The notes under the pieces were generated by a model, which did no database searches, had not been told where the DNA came from, and saw only the letters and a program-made list of their open reading frames with translations. Source: Pseudonocardia sp. N23 (GTDB lineage: Bacteria; Actinomycetota; Actinomycetes; Mycobacteriales; Pseudonocardiaceae). From it: a stretch of DNA of 64,000 nt. A program made the position numbers and the translations under genes. Positions 23,110 to 31,196 of the stretch are shown piece by piece. How positions within the stretch are numbered: position 1 is the first letter of the stretch; every line of letters starts with the position of its first letter. The stretch is taken from the NCBI RefSeq assembly GCF_002583555.1, contig NZ_BEGX01000106.1, positions 35,886 through 99,885 on the forward strand. The letters are read 5' to 3'.

Positions 23110-24294
23110 CTACGTCGCCGCGGCCGCGAGCCGGAGAACCGCGTCGCGCAGCACCGGTTCGGGGTAGCCGGCGAAGCTGCACCGCAGCGCCGAGGTGAGG
23201 GGTCTGCCGACGGCGAACGCGGCCCCGGGCACGAACGCGACACCGCGCTCGACGGCTCGTGTGAGCAGGGTGGACGTGTCGCGGCCGTCGCGGAACTCGA
23301 CCCAGCAGAACATCCCGCCGGTGGGCGTGCTGCGGGTGATGGCGGCGCCGAAGGCGTCGTCGAGTGCGGCGGTCAGCGCCGCGGCGCGCGACCGGTAGGC
23401 GGCGCGCAGGCCGTGCAGGTGCTCGTCGAACCACGCGGTGTCGGCGAGGAGCTCGGCGGCGACGGTCTGGGTGAGTGCGGAGCCGCAGAGGTCGGTGGAC
23501 TGCTTGAGACGTTCGACGCCCGCGCACACCTGCGGCGGGGCGACGAGCCAGCCGACGCGCAGCGCGGGCGCGAGGACCTTGGAGGCGCTGCCGAGCCGCG
23601 CGACACGGTCGCCGTGGGCGGCGACGGGCACCGGGGGCGGGCCGTCGAAGCAGAGGAGGCCGTAGGGGTCGTCCTCCACGACGAGGAAGCCGTACCGGTC
23701 GGCGAGTGCGCAGAGCCGGGCGCGACGGTCCTGCGACATGGTCACGCCGCGCGGGTTGTGGAAGCTCGCGACGGTGTGCACGAGCCGCGGCCGCAGCCCA
23801 CCCACGAGCAGCGCGTCGAGGGCGTCGACGTCCATCCCGGAGGCGTCGACGGGCACGCCGTGCAGGACCGCCCCGGCGGCCTGGAACACCTGGAGGGCGC
23901 CGACGTAGGCGGGGTCCTCGACGACGACGGGGTCGCCGGGGTCGAGGGTCGCGCGGGCGAGCAGGTCGAGGGCCTGCTGCGAGCCGCTGGTGACGACGAC
24001 ATCGGCGGGCTCGATGTCGCGTCCGGTCCGGGAGGACTCCAGGGCGGCGACGACGTCGCGCAGCGTCGCGACCCCGGCGGTCTCGCTGTACTGGGCCGCG
24101 GCGGGGGCGGCGAGAGCGTGGGCGGTCGCGTCGGCGATCCGGTCGCGCGGCAGCAGGTCGGCCGCGGGCAGCCCACCGGCGAGGCTGAGGACGTCAGCGC
24201 GGGCGGTGAGGGTCAGCAGGTCGCGGATCGCCGAGCCGCGCACGTCGCGAAGCCTGGCGGACAACGGGTACGGGTGTGGGGCGAGGGAGCTCAT
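23110..24294 (-). CDS. PLP-dependent aminotransferase (2-aminoadipate transaminase-like)
   Basis: A 394-residue fold-type I enzyme related to LysN and to the enzyme domain of MocR proteins, but with no N-terminal DNA-binding domain. Motifs seen are SLAGGLPAADLLP, VTSGSQQALDLLAR, HNPRGVTMS, VVEDDPYGLL and the PLP lysine in RLGSASKVLAPALRVGW. A GGAGG five bases before ATG 24294 supports the start. It heads the minus-strand unit with the Lrp regulator and the second aminotransferase. The exact substrate is unknown. Confidence 0.88.
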   Translation of the reverse strand: MSSLAPHPYPLSARLRDVRGSAIRDLLTLTARADVLSLAGGLPAADLLPRDRIADATAHALAAPAAAQYSETAGVATLRDVVAALESSRTGRDIEPADVVVTSGSQQALDLLARATLDPGDPVVVEDPAYVGALQVFQAAGAVLHGVPVDASGMDVDALDALLVGGLRPRLVHTVASFHNPRGVTMSQDRRARLCALADRYGFLVVEDDPYGLLCFDGPPPVPVAAHGDRVARLGSASKVLAPALRVGWLVAPPQVCAGVERLKQSTDLCGSALTQTVAAELLADTAWFDEHLHGLRAAYRSRAAALTAALDDAFGAAITRSTPTGGMFCWVEFRDGRDTSTLLTRAVERGVAFVPGAAFAVGRPLTSALRCSFAGYPEPVLRDAVLRLAAAAT

Positions 24295-24491
24295 CTCGGC
24301 CTCCGGGGCACGGGCGGTGGCCCGGCGGCGGGGACGGCAGCACCGGGCGGGGTCGGGTCGGGCGCTGGTGGGCGCCCGACCGCATGTCCCGCGCGGATCG
24401 ATCACTGCGAGAGGTGTGGGGCGTGACCGGGTGGGCCCGGCCCCGATGGCGATTCTTCGCCGCGCTCCTGCGATCCGGAACTGTGATCCCA

Positions 24492-24506
24492 CGATGTGGT
24501 ACATCG
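24492..24506. promoter_or_regulatory. Operator-like palindrome upstream of divergent genes
   Basis: CGATGT-GGT-ACATCG is a perfect six-base inverted repeat with a three-base centre. It lies in the 294-base gap between the divergent aminotransferase operon and rarA, otherwise empty of recognisable genes. It may be the target of a GntR or Lrp-type regulator; this is only a position-based guess. Confidence 0.35.
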
Positions 24507-24588
24507 CGGGTGTGTCGGTGGCGACCCCGGTTCCGGTGTCGCGACGTGGGCGACGGGATGTCGGTGCCCGATGGCAGGCTTGACGTCG

Positions 24589-25962
24589 ATGAGTACCGAC
24601 GGGCTGTTCGACATCTCCACGGGCGACGACGTGACCGGGCCCGACGAGGGTCACGTGCGCCCGGGCGCACCGCTCGCCGTGCGGATGCGCCCGCAGTCGC
24701 TCGACGAGGTCGCGGGCCAGCGCCACCTGCTGGGGCCCGGGGCTCCGCTGCGGCGGCTGCTCGACGGCGGGTCCGCGGCGTCGGTGCTGCTCTACGGCCC
24801 GCCCGGCACGGGCAAGACCACGCTGGCCCGGCTGATGGCCCGCTCCGGGGGTGGGACGCGGCGGTTCGAGGCGCTGTCGGCGCTGTCGGCGGGGGTGAAG
24901 GAGCTTCGCGCGGTGATCGACGCCGCCCGCCGCCGCCTCGACCGCGACGGCACCGGCACGGTCCTGTTCATCGACGAGGTGCACCGCTTCTCCAAGACGC
25001 AGCAGGATGCGCTGCTCGGCGCGGTCGAGGACCGGGTCGTGTTGCTGGTGGCGGCCACCACGGAGAACCCGTCGTTCTCGGTGGTGGCGCCGCTGCTGTC
25101 CCGGTCGCTGGTGCTGCAGCTGCGGTCGTTGGAGCCCGACGAGCTCCGCGGGCTGCTGCGCCGCGCGGTGGCCGACGAGCGGGGGCTCGCGGGCGCGGTC
25201 GAGCTGACCGACGAGGGTGAGGACGTCCTGGTCCGGCTTGCGGCGGGCGACGCGCGGCGGGCGCTGACGGCGCTGGAGGCAGCGGCCGACGGGGTCCGCG
25301 CCGACGGCGGAGCGAGCGTCGGGGTGGCGGAGGTGGAGCGGGCGGTCACCGAGGTCGCGGTCCGCTACGACCGGGCGGGCGACCAGCACTACGACGTCAT
25401 CAGCGCGTTCATCAAGTCCATCCGCGGTTCCGATCCCGATGCGGCGCTGCACTACCTGGCCCGGATGATCGTCGCGGGGGAGGACGCGCGGTTCATCGCG
25501 CGCCGGCTGATGATCCACGCGAGCGAGGACATCGGGCTCGCGGACCCGACGGCACTGCTCGCGGCGACGGCGGCGGCGCAGGTGGTCCAGCTCGTCGGGA
25601 TGCCGGAGGCGCGGATCGCGCTCTCGCAGGCGACGTTGCACCTGGCGACGGCTCCGAAGTCGAACTCGGCGATCGCGGCGATCGACGCGGCGATGGCCGA
25701 CGTGCGGGCGGGCGCGGTGGGGTCGGTGCCTGCGCACCTGCGCGACGGGCACTACTCGGGCGCGGAGAAGCTGGGCAACGCCATCGGCTACCGGTACCCG
25801 CACGCCGACGCCGACGGCGTCGTCGCCCAGCAGTACCCGCCCGACGACCTGGTCGGCCGCGACTACTACGAGCCGACGGCGCGGGGCGCCGAGCGGGTGC
25901 TCGCCGAGCGGGTCCCGCGGCTGCGCCGGGCGGTCCGTGGCACCCGGCCCGACCCGTCGTGA
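24589..25962 (+). CDS. rarA: Replication-associated recombination AAA+ ATPase RarA (MgsA)
   Basis: RarA acts at stalled replication forks. The 457-residue protein has Walker A LLYGPPGTGKTTLA, Walker B VLFIDEVHRFSKTQQD, the sensor AATTENPSFSV, a lid domain, and the C-terminal tetramerisation region with IRGSDPDAALHYLARMI and HLRDGHYSGAEKLGNAIGYRYPH, all diagnostic. ATG 24589 (MSTDGLFD) is preferred over ATG 24571. It lies in the same broad chromosomal neighbourhood as alaS, as in mycobacteria (Rv2559c near alaS). Confidence 0.95.
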   Translation: MSTDGLFDISTGDDVTGPDEGHVRPGAPLAVRMRPQSLDEVAGQRHLLGPGAPLRRLLDGGSAASVLLYGPPGTGKTTLARLMARSGGGTRRFEALSALSAGVKELRAVIDAARRRLDRDGTGTVLFIDEVHRFSKTQQDALLGAVEDRVVLLVAATTENPSFSVVAPLLSRSLVLQLRSLEPDELRGLLRRAVADERGLAGAVELTDEGEDVLVRLAAGDARRALTALEAAADGVRADGGASVGVAEVERAVTEVAVRYDRAGDQHYDVISAFIKSIRGSDPDAALHYLARMIVAGEDARFIARRLMIHASEDIGLADPTALLAATAAAQVVQLVGMPEARIALSQATLHLATAPKSNSAIAAIDAAMADVRAGAVGSVPAHLRDGHYSGAEKLGNAIGYRYPHADADGVVAQQYPPDDLVGRDYYEPTARGAERVLAERVPRLRRAVRGTRPDPS

Positions 25963-25966
25963 GCGG

Positions 25967-26863
25967 TCAGCCGGTGAGCAGGCGCAGCCCGAACGCCTTC
26001 AGCGCCGTCGAGATCGGGGTGAAGTAGCTAGTGCACCCTCGCCCCGTGCCGCCACCGGAGTGGATGCCCTGAGCCTGGCCCGACGAGGTGATGTACGGCC
26101 CGCCGGAGTCACCCTCGGCCGAGCAGATCGACGTCGCCGTCATCCCGTACTGGACGACGCCGTCGAAGTTCACCGTCCGGTCGAGGGCGGTGACGGTCCC
26201 GCAGACGCGACCGCTGGTGGAGCCGTAGAGGCACACCGGGGTACCGACAGCGGCGGGGGTGGAACCCCTCACCGCGGTGGTGCCGGCGAGGCCACGGGCC
26301 TGCCAGCCGGCGCCGGTGACGGGAACGGCGCCCACGTCGGTGCCCGTCGGCGCGGTGCGCGCACCGGAGCCGACCGGGGCGAGTGCCTGGCCCGTCGACT
26401 CGACGCTCCACGTGCCCGAACCGCGGGTGCAGTGCCCTGCGGTGAGCAGCCAGGTGCGGCCCCCACCCGTCGCCGGGAACCCGAGCGTGCACCGCAGCGA
26501 GCCGCTGACGATCGTGTCCCCGCCCTTGAGCGTGGCGTGGTGACGCGGCGCGGGCATCCCGGTGCGGACGTCGAGCACGCCCGGGTCGACGCCGGACAGC
26601 AGCTCGTCGACGGCGGCGGTCCGGTCCCCGGTGAGCTCGACGACGAGCCGTCCGCTCTGCGGGTCGAGCCCGTAGTCGGCCACCTCCGTGGGCAGCCCGA
26701 GCGCGGCCCTCCCGTCGAGCAGCTCCTTGACGGCAGCCGGGTCGAGCAGCGCGGTGACCGGGGCCGCGGAGGCCGGGGTCGACAGCGTCGCGCCGAGGAG
26801 CGTGGTGACCGCGGCGGCGGCCATGGCGACACCGCAGAGCGCACGGCGGAGGCGGACGGACAA
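25967..26863 (-). CDS. Secreted S1-family serine protease with propeptide
   Basis: A predicted extracellular chymotrypsin-like protease of the streptogrisin/alpha-lytic type. It has a signal peptide (RLRRALCGVAMAAAAVTTLLG, cleavage near TPASA-AP), a propeptide of about 90 residues and a protease domain with the triad His in LLTAGHCTRG, Asp in PTGTDVGAV and Ser in AEGDSGGPY. Four Cys fit two disulfides plus an extra pair. I chose TTG 26863 because GAAGGG precedes it at good spacing and it gives a compact signal peptide; GTG 26923 would add 20 residues without a Shine-Dalgarno sequence. It is convergent with rarA, four bases apart. Confidence 0.86.
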   Translation of the reverse strand: MSVRLRRALCGVAMAAAAVTTLLGATLSTPASAAPVTALLDPAAVKELLDGRAALGLPTEVADYGLDPQSGRLVVELTGDRTAAVDELLSGVDPGVLDVRTGMPAPRHHATLKGGDTIVSGSLRCTLGFPATGGGRTWLLTAGHCTRGSGTWSVESTGQALAPVGSGARTAPTGTDVGAVPVTGAGWQARGLAGTTAVRGSTPAAVGTPVCLYGSTSGRVCGTVTALDRTVNFDGVVQYGMTATSICSAEGDSGGPYITSSGQAQGIHSGGGTGRGCTSYFTPISTALKAFGLRLLTG

Positions 26864-26998
26864 GGGGAGGCCCTTCTCGTGGGAGGCGTCTCCCGGTGAA
26901 CGAGCGTCCGCGGAGATCGTCACGCCCGGTGCACGTCCGGGTCCGCAACGTCACCCGTCGTTGCCGTCGCGGTCACCCACCGGCCGCTCGGCACCGGC

Positions 26999-28237
26999 TC
27001 AGGCGGGGTCGCGCAGCAGCGGGCAGCTCATGCACCGGGGCCCGCCGCGGCCCCGGCCCAGCTCGCCGCCGGGGATCTCCAGCACCTCGATCCCGTTGCG
27101 ACGCAGGTGGGTGTTGGTGGTGACGTTGCGCTCGTAGGCGACGACGACACCCGGCGCGACGGCGAGCACGTTGCAGCCGTCGTCCCACTGCTCGCGCTCG
27201 GCGGCGTGCACGTCCTGGGCCGCGGTGAGCACGCGCAGCCGCTCGACGCCCAGCGCCCCGGCGATCGCCCTGTACATGTCGCCGGGCGCGTGGTCGGTCA
27301 CGTGCATCTCGTCGGGGCGGGCGCCGGGGCGCACCGTGTACGACGGCAGCTCGCCGAGACCGGCGTAGGTCACCAGCGTCTCCGGATCGGCCATCGTCAT
27401 CACGGTGTCGAGGTGCATCTGCGCCCGTGCCGACGGCAGGGCCAGCGCCACGATCCGGTCGATCGCGCCACCCGCGAACAGCCTGCGTGCCAACCGTTCC
27501 ACCCCTTGAGGGGTGGTGCGCTCGGACAGCCCGACCAGCAGTGCGCCGCCGCCGACGACGAGGATGTCGCCGCCCTCGACCGTCGCGGGCCCGTCGGCGG
27601 CGCCGTCGGACCACGTCGCGAACTCGGCGGCCGCGAACTCGGGGTGCCAACGGTAGACGGCCTCCCAGTGCACGGTCTCGCGCATCCGGGCCTCGCGGCG
27701 CATCGAGTTGACCGCGACCCCGCCGTGGATCCACACCGACGTGTCGCGGGTGTAGAGGTGGTTGGGCAGCGGCTCCAGCACGAAGTCGTCGATGCCGAGC
27801 ACGTGGAAGGCCATCGACCGGGGCTCGGGGATGCGGTCGAGCACCTCCCGCTTCGTGATCCCGCCCGCCAGGTGCTCGGCGAGGGTGTCGACGTCCATCG
27901 CATCCATGCAGGCCCGCAGGCCGTCGACGGCGAGCGGGCCGTAGACACGATCGTCGACGACGGTGTCGAGGACGTACTTGCGGGCGGCGGGCACGGCCAG
28001 TGTCGTGCGCAGCAGGTCCCCGAAGAGGTCGACCTGCACTCCGCGGTCGCGGAGCACGGCGACGAACCGGTCGTGCTCGGCCTGGGCCCGGGCGACCCAG
28101 AGGACGTCGTCGAAGAGCAGCCGGTCCTTGTTGCCGGGGGTGAGCCGCTTGAGCTCCAGCCCGGGCCGGTGCACGACGACACGGCGCAGCGCGCCGACCT
28201 CGGAGTCGACCCGGAACGTGGAGTTCGTGCCCACCAT
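26999..28237 (-). CDS. arcA: Arginine deiminase
   Basis: Hydrolyses L-arginine to citrulline and ammonia. The 412-residue guanidino-modifying enzyme has NHLYTRDTS, the acidic motif EGGD (221-224), H275 and D277 in QMHLDTVM, and the nucleophile C402 in RGGPRCMSC, the last being typical of true arginine deiminases rather than dimethylarginine hydrolases. ATG 28237 gives the family N terminus and is the outer edge of a perfect inverted repeat shared with the divergent Lrp gene. No ornithine transcarbamoylase or carbamate kinase is next to it, so citrulline may have another fate. Confidence 0.93.
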   Translation of the reverse strand: MVGTNSTFRVDSEVGALRRVVVHRPGLELKRLTPGNKDRLLFDDVLWVARAQAEHDRFVAVLRDRGVQVDLFGDLLRTTLAVPAARKYVLDTVVDDRVYGPLAVDGLRACMDAMDVDTLAEHLAGGITKREVLDRIPEPRSMAFHVLGIDDFVLEPLPNHLYTRDTSVWIHGGVAVNSMRREARMRETVHWEAVYRWHPEFAAAEFATWSDGAADGPATVEGGDILVVGGGALLVGLSERTTPQGVERLARRLFAGGAIDRIVALALPSARAQMHLDTVMTMADPETLVTYAGLGELPSYTVRPGARPDEMHVTDHAPGDMYRAIAGALGVERLRVLTAAQDVHAAEREQWDDGCNVLAVAPGVVVAYERNVTTNTHLRRNGIEVLEIPGGELGRGRGGPRCMSCPLLRDPA

Positions 28238-28267
28238 CGGCCCATCGTGGCCGATGATGGGCCGATG
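28235..28267. promoter_or_regulatory. Perfect inverted repeat containing both divergent start codons
   Basis: Arms CATCGGCCCATC (28235-28246) and GATGGGCCGATG (28256-28267) are perfect 12-bp complements around nine bases. The outermost CAT is the arcA start codon on the minus strand and the outermost ATG is the start codon of the Lrp gene. The spacer between the two genes is only 27 bases, so neither has room for a normal leader. It is very likely the operator of the adjacent Lrp regulator. Confidence 0.75.
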
Positions 28268-28720
28268 CGGCTGGACGGGCTCGACGAGCAGCTCCTCGTG
28301 CTGCTCGCGGCGGACGCGCGCCGCAGCTACGCCGACCTCGGGACGCGGGTCGGCCTGACGGCGTCGGCGGCGAAGCGCCGTGTCGACCGGCTGCGCGAGG
28401 GCGGCGCGATCACCGGGTTCACGGTGACGCTGGACCCGGCGGCGCTGGGCTGGACCGTCGAGGGCTACGTCGAGCTGTACTGCCGCTCCTCGACGCCGCC
28501 GGAGACGATCCGCGCCGCGGTGGCCCCGCACGCCGAGGTCGTCGACGCGAGCACGGTCTCGGGGGAGGCCGACGCTTTGCTGCACATCCTCGCCGCCGAC
28601 ATGCGCGACTTCGAGCGGGTGCTGGAGCGCATCGGGGCCGAGCCGTTCGTCGCCAGGACGAAGTCGGTCCTCGTCCTGTCGCCGCTGCTGCGCCGCGGTG
28701 CGGGTCCCCGGCACGCCTGA
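28265..28720 (+). CDS. Lrp/AsnC-family regulator of the arginine locus
   Basis: A 151-residue regulator with an N-terminal helix-turn-helix (LDEQLLVLLAADARRSYADLGTRVGLTASAAKRRVDRLREGGAI) and a C-terminal RAM domain (GYVELYCRSS, then VSGEADALLHILAADM). It is divergent from arcA and upstream of rocD, so it most likely responds to an amino acid such as arginine, ornithine or lysine and controls both. M. tuberculosis has a similar set (Rv2324 lrp-like, Rv2323c and rocD). It appears leaderless because its ATG lies in the inverted repeat. Confidence 0.88.
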   Translation: MRLDGLDEQLLVLLAADARRSYADLGTRVGLTASAAKRRVDRLREGGAITGFTVTLDPAALGWTVEGYVELYCRSSTPPETIRAAVAPHAEVVDASTVSGEADALLHILAADMRDFERVLERIGAEPFVARTKSVLVLSPLLRRGAGPRHA

Positions 28721-28730
28721 GCGTGCCGGC

Positions 28731-28800
28731 GCAACGTTCCGCCGCGGCACCGCCACCACACGCAACGATCCTGCGCGGACGTGCAACGTCGTGGCGTTGT
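28731..28800. promoter_or_regulatory. Phased GCAACG boxes upstream of rocD
   Basis: GCAACG occurs at 28731, 28762 and 28783, spaced 31 and 21 bases, close to three and two helical turns, with an inverted CGTTG at 28795-28799 forming CAACG-N6-CGTTG over the rocD -35 region. Such phasing is typical of Lrp-type proteins that wrap DNA, and the neighbouring Lrp gene is the obvious candidate. Confidence 0.5.
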
Positions 28801-28825
28801 GGTGGGTGGGGGCGGTTCCTAGCGT
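28797..28825 (+). promoter_or_regulatory. rocD promoter
   Basis: TTGTGG (28797-28802) and TAGCGT (28820-28825) are 17 bases apart, a good actinobacterial housekeeping promoter. It gives a leader of about 40 bases ending with GGGAGG before the rocD ATG. The putative Lrp half sites overlap the -35. Confidence 0.6.
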
Positions 28826-28871
28826 TGACGACACGACCCGGTCGACGAGCACCACCATCACGGGAGGCTCC

Positions 28872-30143
28872 ATGACCCTGACGACCCCGCACCAGCCCGC
28901 CGGAGTACCGGGCGCGGCGACCGCCCGACACGAGGCCCTGCTCGCGGAGCACTCGGCCCACAACTACGCCCCACTGCCCGTCGTGCTCGCCGAGGGGCGC
29001 GGCGCCCGTGTCACCGACGTCGAGGGCCGCAGCTACATCGACTGCCTGGCCGGCTACTCCGCCCTGAACTTCGGCCATGCCCACCCCGTCCTGCTCGCGG
29101 CCGCCCACGCCCAGCTCGACCGGCTCACCCTCACCGGCCGCGCGTTCGGCAACGACCGGCTCGGCCCGTTCTGCGCGGCGCTGGCCGGCCTCGTCGGCAA
29201 GGACATGGTGCTGCCGATGAACACGGGCGCCGAGGCCGTCGAGTCCGGCCTGAAGGTCTCCCGCAAGTGGGGCTACGAGGTGCGTGGGGTGCCACGGGAC
29301 CGGGCGCGGATCGTCGTGGCCGCCGAGGCGTTCCACGGGCGCACGATCACCATCGTCGGGTTCTCCACGGACCCGCAGGCCCGCGACGGGTTCGGCCCGT
29401 TCCCGGACGGTTTCGACGTCGTGCCCTACGGCGACACCTCCGCGCTGCGGGCCGCGATCGGCCCGGACACCGTCGCGGTGCTGCTCGAGCCGGTGCAGGG
29501 GGAGGCCGGGGTGGTCGTCCCGCCGCCCGGCTACCTGGCCGACGTGCGGGCGGCCTGCACCGAGGCCGGGGTCCTCTTCGTCGCCGACGAGGTGCAGTCG
29601 GGGCTGGGCCGCACCGGCCACGTGCTCGCGACGCGCGGCCTCGGCGGCGTGGACGCCGACGTCTACCTGCTCGGGAAGGCGCTGGGCGGAGGAATCCTGC
29701 CCGTGTCGGCGGTCGTCGCGGACGAGGCCGTCCTCGGGGTGCTCAAGCCCGGTCAGCACGGCAGCACGTTCGGTGGGAACCCGTTCGCGGGGGCCGTCGG
29801 GAGCGCCGTGATCGGCCTTCTGGAGGAGGGGGCGTTGCTCCGGAGAGCCGTTACCCTCGGTCACTTGTTGAGCACTGAACTGAATGTTCTCGTGGGTCGC
29901 GGAGTGATCACGTTCCGTCACATCGGACTGTGGGCGGGCGTCGACATCGACCCGGAACTCGGGACGGGACGCGAGGTGTGTGAGCGGATGTGCGCCCGCG
30001 GGGTGCTCGTCAAGGACACCCATGGATCGACGATCAGGCTGTCCCCGCCGCTGGTGATCTCCGAGGACGACCTGGTCGTGGCGGTCAGGGTCCTCGGTGA
30101 GGTTCTCGCCGACATGCGTCGCGATCTCGCCGGGAGACGTTGA
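28872..30143 (+). CDS. rocD: Ornithine aminotransferase
   Basis: Converts ornithine and 2-oxoglutarate to glutamate-5-semialdehyde and glutamate. The 423-residue class III aminotransferase shows EGRSYIDCLAGYSALNFGH, LPMNTGAEAVESGLKVSRKW, AFHGRTITIVGFS, VADEVQSGLGRTG and the PLP lysine in LLGKALGGGILPVSAV, with GSTFGGNPFA, all typical of OAT. GGGAGG precedes ATG 28872. With arcA and the Lrp gene it forms an arginine/ornithine catabolic cluster; no arginase is seen here. Confidence 0.94.
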   Translation: MTLTTPHQPAGVPGAATARHEALLAEHSAHNYAPLPVVLAEGRGARVTDVEGRSYIDCLAGYSALNFGHAHPVLLAAAHAQLDRLTLTGRAFGNDRLGPFCAALAGLVGKDMVLPMNTGAEAVESGLKVSRKWGYEVRGVPRDRARIVVAAEAFHGRTITIVGFSTDPQARDGFGPFPDGFDVVPYGDTSALRAAIGPDTVAVLLEPVQGEAGVVVPPPGYLADVRAACTEAGVLFVADEVQSGLGRTGHVLATRGLGGVDADVYLLGKALGGGILPVSAVVADEAVLGVLKPGQHGSTFGGNPFAGAVGSAVIGLLEEGALLRRAVTLGHLLSTELNVLVGRGVITFRHIGLWAGVDIDPELGTGREVCERMCARGVLVKDTHGSTIRLSPPLVISEDDLVVAVRVLGEVLADMRRDLAGRR

Positions 30144-30158
30144 TCACGATGGTGGTGC

Positions 30159-30839
30159 TCAGGCCGGGGCACCACCGTCGGCGACCCGCTCGGGGGCGAG
30201 CACCCCGAGGGCGAGCCCTGCGACGAGCCGGGTGACGGGTTCAGCGGCCTCGCCGGCGTGCAGAGCGATCCGGGCCAGCAGGACGTCGACGAGGATCGGG
30301 CACAGCGTGCCGGCGGGCGGGTCGGCACGCAGCTCGCCGGCCGCCTGGCCGCGTTCCACCAGGTCGTGGAGGACCTCGGCGACCGGCGCGATCGTGCGCG
30401 GGTCCTGCTCGTCGTCCGGGTCCGGTGGGGCCGCGACCCGGACCTCGTAGTCCTGGACCGCGGCCCAGTAGGCGGCCGTGAGTCCGCGGTTGCGGACGCA
30501 CACCCTGGCCAGCGCCCGGATCTGTTCGACGACGAGCGTCGCCGGGTCGGCGTCGTCGTCGCCGTTCGCGGCCCGGGCCGCCTCCGTCGCTACCAGGGGT
30601 GCGATCAGCGGGGCGTAGACCTCCGCGATCAGCGCGTGCTTGGCCGGGAAGTGGTTGTAGGCGGTCGCCGGGCTGACACCGGCCGTCGTGGCGACGTCCT
30701 CGATGCGGGTGCGCGCCCAGCCCCGCGCGGTGAACGCGGCGTCCGCCGCATCGAGCAGCGCCCGCCGCGTTCGGTTGCGCTTCGTGGCCGCGGCACGAGC
30801 GCGCGGATCCGACGAATGGGGGTTGCGTGGCGGGCTCAT
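30159..30839 (-). CDS. TetR/AcrR-family transcriptional regulator
   Basis: A 226-residue repressor-type protein. The N terminus has the TetR helix-turn-helix (TRRALLDAADAAFTARGWARTRIEDVATTAGVSPATAYNHFPAKHALIAEVY) and the remainder is an all-helical ligand domain. It is convergent with rocD and its 5' side faces the sigma factor leader, so it may control that unit or itself. The ligand is unknown. ATG 30839 fits the family length. Confidence 0.9.
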   Translation of the reverse strand: MSPPRNPHSSDPRARAAATKRNRTRRALLDAADAAFTARGWARTRIEDVATTAGVSPATAYNHFPAKHALIAEVYAPLIAPLVATEAARAANGDDDADPATLVVEQIRALARVCVRNRGLTAAYWAAVQDYEVRVAAPPDPDDEQDPRTIAPVAEVLHDLVERGQAAGELRADPPAGTLCPILVDVLLARIALHAGEAAEPVTRLVAGLALGVLAPERVADGGAPA

Positions 30840-31151
30840 TGCACTCAGCGTAACCAAAACTGGCCCAACTACCCTTGACTCCAACTCGGGATTCACCCAG
30901 AATACTGATCCGTACTTGAAAGGTGAACGTCGCGGGCCTGCAGGGCACAGCGGTCCGTGTCGCCAGCCGAACGGGGGAGGCCCCGCGCGTCGGCGGTCGG
31001 GGGACCGCGGTGTGTGGACCGGCCTGTCGGGATGTCCTCCGTCGCACGACCGGGTGCATCGACCCCCGCCGCGGGTCGGAGCCCGGACGCATCTCACGAA
31101 CCGCGCCGGTGGGGAAACCGGCGCGGTCCGGTGCAGGGAGGGGACCCCCAC
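30840..31151 (+). promoter_or_regulatory. Long non-coding leader region before the sigma factor unit
   Basis: These 312 bases between the divergent tetR and the sigma factor leader ORF hold no recognisable gene. The tetR-proximal 70 bases are relatively A+T rich and contain TTGACT (30875-30880) with CAGAAT (30898-30903) 17 bases on, a possible promoter pointing to the sigma factor. If used, it gives a leader of about 240 bases ending in the hairpin at 31100-31127. I could not match the region to a known riboswitch. Confidence 0.4.
31100..31127 (+). terminator. Strong hairpin in the sigma factor leader
   Basis: A perfect 11-bp stem (ACCGCGCCGGT / ACCGGCGCGGT) closes on the six-base loop GGGGAA. 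It ends 24 bases before the start codon of the 14-residue leader ORF and just ahead of that ORF's ribosome-binding site. It could be an attenuator, a transcription pause or an mRNA stabiliser; there is no U-run. Confidence 0.6.
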
Positions 31152-31196
31152 ATGTACGTCCTGACGCGCGCGGTCACAGCCGCATCGTCGCGATGA
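31152..31196 (+). CDS. 14-residue leader peptide coupled to the sigma factor gene
   Basis: An ORF encoding MYVLTRAVTAASSR. It has a strong ribosome-binding site (AGGGAGGGGA at 31135-31144, seven bases before the ATG), and its TGA overlaps the ATG of the sigma factor gene (ATGA at 31193-31196). The sigma gene itself has no Shine-Dalgarno sequence, so ribosomes probably reach it by terminating this ORF. No codon type is enriched, so classic amino acid attenuation is not obvious. It is too short for ordinary gene callers. Confidence 0.6.
   Translation: MYVLTRAVTAASSR

Noticed and set aside
26999..28237. Dimethylargininase or amidinotransferase instead of arginine deiminase
   Set aside because: The 412-residue length and the GGPRCMS active-site segment fit true arginine deiminase; mycobacterial neighbours of rocD are shorter enzymes.
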